From positions 54,474 to 118,473 of the forward strand of contig NZ_QAOK01000008.1 of NCBI RefSeq assembly GCF_003050865.1: a stretch of 64,000 nucleotides of DNA. Direction: 5' to 3'. This DNA is from Nitrosospira multiformis. GTDB lineage: Bacteria; Pseudomonadota; Gammaproteobacteria; Burkholderiales; Nitrosomonadaceae. Each line of letters opens with the position of its first letter. The stretch's first letter is position 1. A program made the position numbers and the translations under genes. The notes below the pieces were generated by a model. It was given only the letters and a program-made list of their open reading frames with translations. It was not told where the DNA came from and did no database searches. This document shows, in pieces, positions 1 to 8,103 of the stretch.

Positions 1-435
1 TGCATCGTTGTAGCAGATATCGAATAATCCTTCGGTCTGCCCGAATATCTCCTGTGCGATGCCGGTGCGAAAATCGATCCTCTCCAGCAGATCGGCAGAC
101 TTGAGATACTGCTCGGCCTTTTCCTTGTTCTGAGGATCGCCATCGGTACAGATCACCTTTCCGTCCACCCCGGCTGCTTTTGCGAACCAGTAAGCCGAAT
201 AGCCGTAGCCGCTGCCGAACTCGAAAATACGTTTGGCATCGATCGTTTTCGCCAGTGTTTCCAGAAAAATGCCGACCAGGCGGCCAACGATCGGGAAATT
301 GTTTTTGGCAGCCACGGCTTCCATTTCGGTCAGCACGGGATGATCAGTTCGTCCCACCAAGCTGCGCATATACTTTTCGATTGCCGGATTGACCGGGTCT
401 AATTGGGAGGGATTTACAATAGTTGGAGATTGCAT
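1..435 (-). CDS. class I SAM-dependent O-methyltransferase (3' part off the window)
   Basis: The reading frame starts at an ATG at 433-435, with AGGAGCGG seven bases upstream as ribosome binding site, and stays open to base 1, so only about the first 145 residues are present. The visible part carries the SAM-binding motif I (residues FEFGSGYGYSA, about 71-81) and an acidic strand (VICTDGD) typical of caffeoyl-CoA O-methyltransferase-like enzymes (Methyltransf_24/3 type). The N-terminal PAIEKYMRSL fits that family. It should transfer a methyl group from SAM to a hydroxyl of a small molecule in the cytosol; the substrate cannot be told. It is divergent from rnk. Confidence 0.85.
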   Translation of the reverse strand, partial: MQSPTIVNPSQLDPVNPAIEKYMRSLVGRTDHPVLTEMEAVAAKNNFPIVGRLVGIFLETLAKTIDAKRIFEFGSGYGYSAYWFAKAAGVDGKVICTDGDPQNKEKAEQYLKSADLLERIDFRTGIAQEIFGQTEGLFDICYNDA

Positions 436-763
436 AGCCACCGCTCCTCAAAAAATTACGGAAAAGGGGTCATATCGCTCGTTATTTCGACTCTACGCTC
501 AATACGATGATGGGTCAAAGGCGAACGGCACTTGATTCGTTAATTCTGGTGAAGCAGGATACCCATAAAAGCAGCATGTGAACTCCCTCTGCTGCTCCGG
601 TAATATCATGACATTTGATGATAGAATCAGTGCATCCTATCCGATCGGCCCGATCAAAACTTCCGACGAGAAACCGGCACTGGAGGTCAGGAAGACAGCA
701 GCAGCAAGCGCCTGGCGGCGTAGCAAAGGGCGATAACAGAACTTGAAACGAGGTTGAAATGAA
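436..763. other. intergenic, divergent promoters expected
   Basis: This 328-base gap separates the divergent methyltransferase and rnk genes and must hold both promoters. I see no convincing coding sequence. Open frames on the minus strand here are only the antisense of rnk extended outwards. No clear sigma-70 boxes or terminator stand out. Confidence 0.5.
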
Positions 764-1177
764 ATGAATAGCAGACCGCACATCATATTGACATCCCAGG
801 ACCTGGACAGGCTGGAGGCCTTGCTCGAGTCGCTTCCGGCTAACGCGGTTCCTGGCAATGCGGAACTGCAAGCCGAGCTCGAACGCGCCGAAATCGTCGA
901 GCCCGAGCAAATACCGCCCACGGTGGTAACCATGAACTCCACAGTACGGTTCAGCATCGATTCCTCAGGCCAGGACTTCCGCCTGACGCTGGTCTATCCA
1001 AAAGATGTCGACGGGTCCGGAGATAAAATTTCCGTGCTTGCGCCGGTTGGCAGTGCCCTGCTGGGGCTTTCCACCGGCGACGAGATAGAGTGGCCGCGTC
1101 CGGGCGGAGGCACCATCAAGGTACGGATAGAGGAAATCATCTACCAGCCGGAGCGCGAGGGGAAATTCTATCGGTAG
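764..1177 (+). CDS. rnk: regulator of nucleoside diphosphate kinase
   Basis: The 137-residue product matches the Rnk/GreA-GreB family in length and layout: a short N-terminal helical arm (about residues 8-45, with a QDLDRLEALL heptad-like stretch) and a C-terminal FKBP-like GreA/GreB domain (about 50-137) with the conserved APVGSALLGLSTGDEIEWP core. Rnk binds RNA polymerase near the secondary channel but does not stimulate transcript cleavage like GreA; in pseudomonads it affects nucleoside diphosphate kinase levels. The start ATG follows an ACGAGG sequence. It is a single gene, convergent with chrA. Confidence 0.9.
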   Translation: MNSRPHIILTSQDLDRLEALLESLPANAVPGNAELQAELERAEIVEPEQIPPTVVTMNSTVRFSIDSSGQDFRLTLVYPKDVDGSGDKISVLAPVGSALLGLSTGDEIEWPRPGGGTIKVRIEEIIYQPEREGKFYR

Positions 1178-1275
1178 AGTTCGGCCCACGGCTTCTCGCG
1201 GATGTTCGCAGACTGATCAACGGGAATGTGGCATCAGGAAAAAATCCTGGAGGAAAAATCTGGCATTCTCTTTCC

Positions 1276-2502
1276 TCAGGCCAGGGACAGCCCCCCGCCG
1301 GCGAACGCGGTCAACACAACGACCTTCCATGGTGCAACTTTCCAGACAGTCAGCAGGACGAAGGCCACGAGTGCCACTGCAAAATCCGGCGGCGTAAACA
1401 CCGCACTGGTCCATACGGGGTGGTAGAGTGCGGAGGCAAGCACGCCTACCACAGCTGCATTAGTGCCCGCCATTACCGCCCGCGCCTCATCTTTTTTGCG
1501 CAAGTCATCCCAGAACGGCAGAATACCCACCAGCAACAACATTCCGGGCAAAAATATTGCGATCAAACATATGGCTGCCCCGTAGATTCCGTTGGGCTCG
1601 GGCGCAACAACAGCGCCCAGATATGCAGCGAAGGTAAACAAAGGCCCGGGCACTGCCTGCGCTGCACCATACCCTGCAAGAAAAGTGTCTGCACTGACCC
1701 AGCCGGTTTCGACCACGCTTGCTTCAAGCAATGGCAGAACCACATGCCCACCCCCAAATACCAGCGCGCCCGCGCGGTAGAACACCTCGAACAGTGCCAC
1801 CCCCTGCGAGGAAGATATCATCACAATTAGTGGCAGGCCGAAAAGCAGGATGAAAAAACCCAACAATGCGAGCAATGACAGCGTCTTGGATAGTTGTATG
1901 CTTATACGCCCGTCATCTCGACGATCATTGGCAGGCGGCAGGTTTTTACAAAGCCAAAGGCCGCCGATTGCGCCGGAGAGGATTGCACTTAGTTGCCCCG
2001 GTGTGCCAGGCAGGAAAACCACGACCAGTACCGCGACGACGGCGATGCCGATGCGTTCCCGATCAGGGCAAAGATTGCGCGCCATCCCCCAGACCGCTTG
2101 CGCGACAACGGCCACGGCAACAAGCTTCAGGCCATGAATAAAGCCTTGACCGAGCGACGCGCCAAAGGCAAAGGCGCTATAGGCAAAGATCAGCAGGAAC
2201 AGCGCGGAAGGCAGCGTAAACGCGCTCCAGGCGATGAGGCCGCCCATGAATCCCCCCTTTGACAATCCCAGCGCAAAACCTACCTGGCTGCTGGCGGGAC
2301 CTGGCAAAAACTGACACAACGCGACGAGATCGGCATACGCCGACTCGCTCATCCACTGTCGACGGATAACCAATTCATCACGAAAATATCCCAAGTGGGC
2401 TATCGGTCCACCAAAAGAGGTAAAACCCAGCTTTAGAAAGGCGCGCAGAACTTCGCCCCGATTCTGGTTTGGGCGAGGCTGCCCGCCAAAAGTTTCCTGC
2501 AT
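1276..2502 (-). CDS. chrA: chromate transporter, ChrA (CHR) family
   Basis: About 408 residues, the length of a two-domain CHR permease. The N-terminal half holds FTSFGGPIAHLGYF (about 27-40) and CQFLPGPASSQ (about 62-72); the C-terminal half repeats the pattern as ALVFGGGHVVLP and AAQAVPGPLFTFAAYLG, as expected from the internal duplication of the family. About ten membrane segments. It exports chromate (or a similar oxyanion) across the inner membrane. I chose the ATG at 2500-2502, with AAGGA nine bases upstream; a TTG at 2532 in the same frame has no comparable site. No regulator (ChrB/ChrF) is adjacent, so chromate may not be the true substrate. Confidence 0.9.
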   Translation of the reverse strand: MQETFGGQPRPNQNRGEVLRAFLKLGFTSFGGPIAHLGYFRDELVIRRQWMSESAYADLVALCQFLPGPASSQVGFALGLSKGGFMGGLIAWSAFTLPSALFLLIFAYSAFAFGASLGQGFIHGLKLVAVAVVAQAVWGMARNLCPDRERIGIAVVAVLVVVFLPGTPGQLSAILSGAIGGLWLCKNLPPANDRRDDGRISIQLSKTLSLLALLGFFILLFGLPLIVMISSSQGVALFEVFYRAGALVFGGGHVVLPLLEASVVETGWVSADTFLAGYGAAQAVPGPLFTFAAYLGAVVAPEPNGIYGAAICLIAIFLPGMLLLVGILPFWDDLRKKDEARAVMAGTNAAVVGVLASALYHPVWTSAVFTPPDFAVALVAFVLLTVWKVAPWKVVVLTAFAGGGLSLA

Positions 2503-2753
2503 GCTGGAAATCCTTTTACCCCAATTCAACAAAACCCGGCATATGATGATGACTTAAGATTATGAAAACCGAAGCAGTCCCGGAAGATGAGTATCAATAT
2601 CCTATTTTGGAAGCTGCTCATTATAGTTGCAGCCCTCGATGACATAGCAGCTTTTGATAGGCGGATTACATATCGCTTTGCTATCAGTTCAAAATAGACG
2701 CTGACTTTGTTATAGTTGCGGGCATTTTTATCCGAAGTCCCTGAAATCCCGCT

Positions 2754-4442
2754 ATGCGTCTGCCTGATTGCCTGCCTGCTTTATTCCCGTCTGCCAAAAA
2801 GCCCAACTGCTTTTCAACCTCTCCACACCGCATATTGGAATGGCTTGTGAAATTCAGCCTGGCAGGCGTGCTCAGCCTCACGCTACAGGTTTCTGCGGCA
2901 GACCCTGCTCCTGCCGGCAGCACCACCGTAGCCCCGACAACATCGCAAGCGCCCACACCTACAAGCAGTGACCGGAGCAACCGGTTCGACTGGTCGAAGG
3001 TACCTCCTGTAACCGCCCCTTCCCGCCCCGGCATGTTCACCATCGCTCCCTCCGGGCCGGGATACTACTCGCTTTGGGATCATATAACCGGCAACAAGCG
3101 TGAGAACCCGCCCGTTTCTCCCTATGCTCCCTATGCCCTCATGACCACGCCGGCTTTCGATATCGATTTCCGCTATCTCGAAAAGCCCGAACATGAGAAG
3201 GATATTTTCGATCCCATCAAGCGCATCCATCTTGGCGATGACTTCCTTTTGTCATTTGGGGGCAACTTCTGGTACCGGTATATGCGGGAATCCGACGCGC
3301 GCCTGACCAATACCAGCGACAACTACCACATGATCCGCAGCCGATTTCATGCCGACTTCTGGTATCAGGACCGGATCCGGCTGTTTGCGGAGTTTCTGGA
3401 CGCGCGTACTTTCGGGCAGGCATTGGCACCGTTGGCCACGGATGTCAACCACACGGATATGCTGAATGTTTTTGCAGACATCAAAATCGCCAACATCAAG
3501 GACGGGCCGGCTTATCTGCGCGTGGGGCGGCAGGAATTGCTTTACGGCTCGCAGCGACTGATTTCCACGCTCGATTGGGTCAACACCCGCCGCACTTTCC
3601 AGGGGGTGAAGGGGTTCTGGCGCACGCCCACATTCGACCTGGATGCATTCTGGGTGCGACCGATGGTGACGGAAAGAAACAACTTCGATAACTGGGATCA
3701 GAAGCGCGAATTCTTCGGCTTATGGGGAACCTACAAGCCCATGAAAGGGCACCTGGCCGATTTCTATTTTCTGAGCCTGGATGACAATCGCAATCTTGCC
3801 GTGGGCAGAGCCGGTGTCAGGGGCGATTCGATCACGCATACCCTCGGCAGCCGCCTGGCGGGAGACTACAACCAGTTCCTGTACGAACTGGAGGGCATGT
3901 ACCAGTTCGGCCAATATTCCAACCAGGATATCTCGGCCTTTGCCGTTGCGTCCGGTGCTGGCTACCACTTCAAGGGAAAGCCGCTGAATCCGCAATTCTG
4001 GCTGCGTTACGACTTTGCCTCCGGTGACAATAATCTGACCGATGGCAGCCGCACAACCTTCAACCAGCTTTTCCCCTTCGGCAACTATTACCTCGGGTGG
4101 ATCGATCGCGTAGGCAGGCAGAACATCCACGACTTCAACGCCCAACTCAATCTGCACCCCCTGCCCTGGGCCAATTTCACCGCCCAGTACCACCGCTTCT
4201 ATCTGGCGAACAAGCGTGACTTCCTGTACAACGCCGCAGGCACCGCCACCCTTAGAGACGCAACCGGACAATCCGGCAGCTATGTCGGGGATGAGATCGA
4301 TTTCCGCTTCAACATACACGTCGACCGGCACGAAGACGTGCTGATAGGGTATTCGAAACTGTTTGCCGGCGATTTCCTGAAAGCGCAGGCACCGCGCGTC
4401 TCGCCTGACCTGTTCTACGTTCAGTACAACTTCAGGTTCTAA
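2754..4442 (+). CDS. outer membrane alginate-export-type beta-barrel protein
   Basis: A 562-residue protein with a hydrophobic signal (about residues 31-48, VKFSLAGVLSLTLQVSAA), a Pro/Thr/Ser-rich linker, and then a barrel-like sequence that alternates aromatic and charged residues and ends in Phe (YVQYNFRF), the usual outer-membrane insertion signal. The body fits the Alginate_exp family (AlgE-like), which in non-alginate bacteria often works as an anion or organic-acid channel. The ATG at 2754 leaves a 31-residue polar leader before the signal; a GTG at 2847, with GGAA just upstream, would give a cleaner signal peptide and may be the true start. Substrate unknown. It diverges from chrA. Confidence 0.8.
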   Translation: MRLPDCLPALFPSAKKPNCFSTSPHRILEWLVKFSLAGVLSLTLQVSAADPAPAGSTTVAPTTSQAPTPTSSDRSNRFDWSKVPPVTAPSRPGMFTIAPSGPGYYSLWDHITGNKRENPPVSPYAPYALMTTPAFDIDFRYLEKPEHEKDIFDPIKRIHLGDDFLLSFGGNFWYRYMRESDARLTNTSDNYHMIRSRFHADFWYQDRIRLFAEFLDARTFGQALAPLATDVNHTDMLNVFADIKIANIKDGPAYLRVGRQELLYGSQRLISTLDWVNTRRTFQGVKGFWRTPTFDLDAFWVRPMVTERNNFDNWDQKREFFGLWGTYKPMKGHLADFYFLSLDDNRNLAVGRAGVRGDSITHTLGSRLAGDYNQFLYELEGMYQFGQYSNQDISAFAVASGAGYHFKGKPLNPQFWLRYDFASGDNNLTDGSRTTFNQLFPFGNYYLGWIDRVGRQNIHDFNAQLNLHPLPWANFTAQYHRFYLANKRDFLYNAAGTATLRDATGQSGSYVGDEIDFRFNIHVDRHEDVLIGYSKLFAGDFLKAQAPRVSPDLFYVQYNFRF

Positions 4443-4508
4443 AAACGTGAACGGCTGGCAGCGGTGATGCCGCTATGCCAAAGCATCAAACCGACGCCGC
4501 CGGGGAAT

Positions 4509-5117
4509 TCAACCCTTCCGGCAGAATGACAAATTTCTGGTGAAACCTGATATTGCAGACAGGCGGCCATTTTTTTCCTGGAGCACAGCCCAATAGCGCC
4601 CTCCGCCCCTGGTTTTTTTATTCCCCTTATAAGAGGCTATTACATGGTCCGCACTGACCCATGTAGACAATATTTTTACCGCGCATGGAAGATGAATGGC
4701 GGGATCGTGCAGGCGTTTTGCTTTCTTGATGCCACAGCTATAGCCCGGCTGGTTTGCGCTTTCTTTTGATATCTGCAGCAGCCCTCGATTTGTATCCCGT
4801 CTTCTGAATACGTCTTTGGATGGCCCTCTGGCAGCCGCTTCAGGATCAAAGGTGCTTTCGAATTCCGCCATAGACGAAAGCAGGCCCACCCAGAACTGAA
4901 TCCTTTTTTTGCGTGGCAAATGCTTATAGGTCGGGCAAAATTTGCCGATATCCTTGGGGACCGCAGAGGGAAGAGACGAGGTGTCAACAGCAGTTTCCGT
5001 AATCCGCGTCCACGAGCCATCAAGGTTCTTTTTTGACCACGCGGCATAATCCTGAGCCTGAGCGGCGAAGGATGCGACCGGAGCCAGCATGAAGATCAAT
5101 AACAGGACAACACACAC
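4509..5117 (-). CDS. exported transglycosylase-like (SLT/lysozyme-fold) protein
   Basis: A 202-residue protein with an N-terminal signal (MCVVLLLIFMLAPVASFAAQA). Residues 82-91 (SMAEFESTFD) match the catalytic-Glu motif of lytic transglycosylases (E87 probable), and RGLLQIS (111-117) matches the GxxQI motif that follows it in the goose-lysozyme fold. The protein is small and carries extra cysteines (61, 128, and near the C-terminus), perhaps disulphides. It probably cleaves or binds peptidoglycan in the periplasm. The start is GTG at 5115-5117, with AAGAAGG about 11 bases upstream; no in-frame ATG fits better. It lies 69 bases downstream of apt in the same direction. Confidence 0.7.
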   Translation of the reverse strand: MCVVLLLIFMLAPVASFAAQAQDYAAWSKKNLDGSWTRITETAVDTSSLPSAVPKDIGKFCPTYKHLPRKKRIQFWVGLLSSMAEFESTFDPEAAARGPSKDVFRRRDTNRGLLQISKESANQPGYSCGIKKAKRLHDPAIHLPCAVKILSTWVSADHVIASYKGNKKTRGGGRYWAVLQEKNGRLSAISGFTRNLSFCRKG

Positions 5118-5186
5118 TATGAGTATCCTTCTTGACCATAGATAATGCGTTTATATAAATCATTATAGACCCCATCCCGGCAGAGT

Positions 5187-5714
5187 TTAGTTCCCCTCAA
5201 ACTCGCACAGTGCAAACACCTTGAGGCCCTGATCTTCCAGCCGCGCCCTCCCCCCGATATCCGGCAGGTCGATGATAAAGCCACACTCCACCACCTCGCC
5301 GCCCATCTCCTGTATCAAGCCAGCAGCGGCCTCCGCCGTCCCGCCGGTAGCGATCAGATCATCCACCAGCAGCACCCGGTCGCCCTTCTGAATCGCATCC
5401 ACATGAATCTCGATGCGGTCGCTGCCATATTCCAGCTGATAATCGCGCCCGCGTGTTTCGGCAGGCAGCTTGCCCTTCTTGCGCACCGGCACAAAACCCA
5501 CGCCAAGCTCATAGGCAACCGGCGCGCCAATGATGAAGCCGCGTGACTCGATCCCGGCCACTTTATCGATTTTCATGGTCTTGTAGCGGCTGGCGATTTC
5601 CTGAACCGTCGCGCGCAACCCGACCGGGTCTTTCAGCAGCGTGGTGATATCCCGAAACATGATGCCTTCATGGGGATAATGCGCGATGGTGCGGATGCGG
5701 GATTTGATCTGCAT
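5187..5714 (-). CDS. apt: adenine phosphoribosyltransferase
   Basis: 175 residues, the normal length for Apt. The PRPP-binding motif VLLVDDLIATGGT is intact, as are the N-terminal FRDITTLL and the AGIESRGFI flexible-loop motifs. It salvages adenine: adenine plus PRPP gives AMP and pyrophosphate, in the cytosol. The ATG at 5712-5714 follows an AGGAAGT site. Transcribed toward the lysozyme-like gene; the tRNA-Ser lies just upstream on the other strand. Confidence 0.97.
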   Translation of the reverse strand: MQIKSRIRTIAHYPHEGIMFRDITTLLKDPVGLRATVQEIASRYKTMKIDKVAGIESRGFIIGAPVAYELGVGFVPVRKKGKLPAETRGRDYQLEYGSDRIEIHVDAIQKGDRVLLVDDLIATGGTAEAAAGLIQEMGGEVVECGFIIDLPDIGGRARLEDQGLKVFALCEFEGN

Positions 5715-5844
5715 GCTACTTCCTGTTTCTGATTTTTCTGGGTTAAAGGATTCGGAGGCCGTCGATACGGATGAGCCGCTTTCGGCTATACTACCGTAAA
5801 GTTGCCGGGGATAGCGTTCTGGTGTATCCTTTGCGCCCTTTGCC

Positions 5845-5864
5845 GGGTTCCTTTCCTGGAACCC
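5845..5864 (+). repeat. stem-loop just upstream of tRNA-Ser
   Basis: GGGTTCC and GGAACCC form a perfect 7-base-pair stem around a 6-base loop, 6 bases before the mature tRNA 5' end. It has no T-tract, so it is more likely a leader or processing structure than a terminator. Confidence 0.5.
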
Positions 5865-5870
5865 TCAACA

Positions 5871-5961
5871 GGAGAGATGGCCGAGTGGTTTAAGGTACAC
5901 GCCTGGAAAGCGTGCGTACGGGTCAACCGTACCGAGGGTTCGAATCCCTCTCTCTCCGCCA
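5871..5961 (+). tRNA. tRNA-Ser (anticodon GGA)
   Basis: A complete type II (long variable arm) tRNA. The 7-bp acceptor stem pairs 5871-5877 (GGAGAGA) with 5951-5957 (TCTCTCC). The anticodon loop is CTGGAAA, giving anticodon GGA for UCC/UCU serine codons. The T arm reads GAGGGTTCGAATCCCTC. Discriminator G at 5958 and an encoded CCA at 5959-5961. I see no repeat of its 3' end downstream that would mark an island boundary. Confidence 0.97.
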
Positions 5962-6207
5962 TCTCGGTACAGAAGTGGGCATTCCTAAAGCCGCCGATTT
6001 CCCGCCTCCGATGGCGACAAACGTGCGTAATAGCTCGTCTTTCGATCCCTTGAACACTTTGGTCGATCACCACGCCGTCGAGCTTGTCCATCGGATCGAG
6101 CGGCCTTCGCACACCGCCCGACGCCCGCCGTTTTCATGCTATAGCCCATTCGCTTCTATCAGCAGTCAGACTGGGGGATAACAAGAATTGACGGTCAGAT
6201 GTTCTCT

Positions 6208-7746
6208 CTAGTTATCTCCTTGATGCTTGGGATGCTGAATCGTCAAATTCCGTACATAGCCGCCGAGACGAGAGTCTCCCCAATCTGACCGGTCCAGCAA
6301 CACCCGTATGCCGTCGATCACCAAGGCCTGGGGCTCGGAGGCTTGAGCGCGGACATAGATTGTCGTCGCTCGCTCAGCGTCAAATGCCTTGACGAGCAGG
6401 GTCAGCGCGCGTTCATCGAAGGCGCGCTGCGCTTCCTTCGCATCGTTCTGACTCGATCCGTCGAGTGCAAGCCAGAGCTGCGTCACGGCTCGCTCATTAC
6501 CGGTGAGGTAATAGGAAATCCGATCGGCCAGCACATTGTCGTTCAGCTTTACCAATGGGATGTGCGCGAACCACTCCCGTTGTGTGCGGTGATAGTCGTC
6601 AGTGACGAGGCCGTATTCTTCAAGAAATAGCCGCGCCACATGGGGCGACCAGCCTTCGGCGCGCGTAACGATGGGCGGGTTCTTTTCGATCTTGAGAAGC
6701 CGCTTGATTTCCCAGATGGCGTCTTTGACGCCCTGCTTGTCGGCGATGTCGCGCCCGCGCATGTCCCGCACGAGGCGCTTCACCCCGTCGATATTCCAGC
6801 CGAACGCGAGCAGAGCGCGCCATCGCGCATAGCGGACGATGGACGCCTGTTTTGGCCTTACCTGTAAATGGATAAAGGCTTCTTCGTAGGTCATATAGAC
6901 AGCAAGTAGAAAAATGAACGGAACGAACATTAGCCAGAGCAGCAAGGGTAGCCCGAACTCGCGCAGTGTGTTCAGTGACCAAAATTTGGTGACGCTGCTA
7001 ACGACCAGCCAATAGCTGAAGCCGAGGATAATGAGACTCGCGAACGTCTGGAGCCCGCGCAGCAGGTTCAACACTCGGGGAATGCTGGGCTTGTCAGTCT
7101 GATGTTCACCGACGGCTATAAGGAGAGTAAGAAACACAAGTGCGGGAAGCATGAGCAGTTCGACCCAGAGCGGGAAGCTTACCAACTTGGCGACGAACAG
7201 GATGACAGCAGAGAGTGTGAATGCATCGCGCACCAGCTTGCCCAGTACATGCGGCTTGTCCTTGAGCCGCTGTGCCTCAAAGATGCAGGTGAAACCGACC
7301 GTCAACCACCACAGCAGTGTCAATTTGAGATTGGACCAATCCCATAGATTCAACCACGCGAGCAGCCAGACACAACCCGCGACGTAAAGGGACATGAGCA
7401 CCCAGATCAATGCGAGCTTCGGAGAAAAGAATGCACGTACCACATCAAGCGCGAGAGGCCGTCCTTTCTTCCAAAACATTACGGCAGCCAGCAAGAACCC
7501 AGAGTAGATGAGGGCGGCAATCTCGCGATTGTTCAGGTCAAATCCGAAGTAAGTAGTGGGGAGCAAAAGCACTTTCTTTGAAACTGAAGGCCAAATCAAG
7601 TTTTCCCCGATTGGCGTGGATAGCTCTGTTGATAACTCCCTAAGCTCGTGTCTGTGCTTGAGTTTTCTGCACTGATCAAGATTGTGGCAGGAGAACGAGC
7701 TGTTATTGGATATAGGGTGACTTCCGATTCCCGCGCCGTTATCCAC
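6208..7746 (-). CDS. unrecognised multi-pass membrane protein
   Basis: A 512-residue protein I do not recognise. After a polar N-terminal stretch of about 65 residues there are six to eight hydrophobic segments (roughly residues 73-92, 110-135, 142-156, 172-212, 235-255, 268-292). A soluble C-terminal half (about 300-512) holds a basic patch (ARWRALLAFGWNIDGVKRLVR) and a charged helical tail. The start is GTG at 7744-7746 with no strong ribosome site; internal starts are possible, so the first 50 residues are uncertain. It stands alone directly after tRNA-Ser, a common place for acquired genes. Function unknown. Confidence 0.6.
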   Translation of the reverse strand: MDNGAGIGSHPISNNSSFSCHNLDQCRKLKHRHELRELSTELSTPIGENLIWPSVSKKVLLLPTTYFGFDLNNREIAALIYSGFLLAAVMFWKKGRPLALDVVRAFFSPKLALIWVLMSLYVAGCVWLLAWLNLWDWSNLKLTLLWWLTVGFTCIFEAQRLKDKPHVLGKLVRDAFTLSAVILFVAKLVSFPLWVELLMLPALVFLTLLIAVGEHQTDKPSIPRVLNLLRGLQTFASLIILGFSYWLVVSSVTKFWSLNTLREFGLPLLLWLMFVPFIFLLAVYMTYEEAFIHLQVRPKQASIVRYARWRALLAFGWNIDGVKRLVRDMRGRDIADKQGVKDAIWEIKRLLKIEKNPPIVTRAEGWSPHVARLFLEEYGLVTDDYHRTQREWFAHIPLVKLNDNVLADRISYYLTGNERAVTQLWLALDGSSQNDAKEAQRAFDERALTLLVKAFDAERATTIYVRAQASEPQALVIDGIRVLLDRSDWGDSRLGGYVRNLTIQHPKHQGDN

Positions 7747-8103
7747 CGCTTTCGCTCCCAGAGAGTTTCACCTGTGAGCAGGTCATCCCTGCGATAACCG
7801 ACTACCGACTACACCCCGTCAACACGAACCGCTAGCTGTAGGATTTTACAGCTACTCCTGACTTCCATTTGGTTATCTAATCCTGATTCTTTGCGGCCAT
7901 GTCAAATGCCTGAGCCGGACGAGGCATGGGCTGAAGCATATAACTGAAAGAAAGGTTCTTTTGGAAAGTTTCTTTTAACCTCCCGTCGCTTCGCGTCTCC
8001 GGGAAATTGCGTGCCTGTGCTCGCCATCCCGTCAAGCTTTATTCATCTGACTTTATCCGTTCAACTTTATCCAGAATCAATAACCATAAACAAGGCTTAA
8101 TCC
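7747..8103. other. intergenic, upstream of tyrosinase gene
   Basis: 357 bases between two divergently read genes. A near-duplicate motif CTTTATCC occurs twice at about 8050-8073. No gene, clear promoter box or repeat of tRNA-Ser was seen. Confidence 0.4.

Noticed and set aside
515..957. Minus-strand open frames opposite rnk
   Set aside because: They are antisense to a well-recognised gene and have no family features or ribosome site.
5962..7800. A repeated tRNA-Ser 3' end marking an island
   Set aside because: I searched the nearby stretch by eye and found no copy of the T arm and acceptor end, so no island border is claimed.
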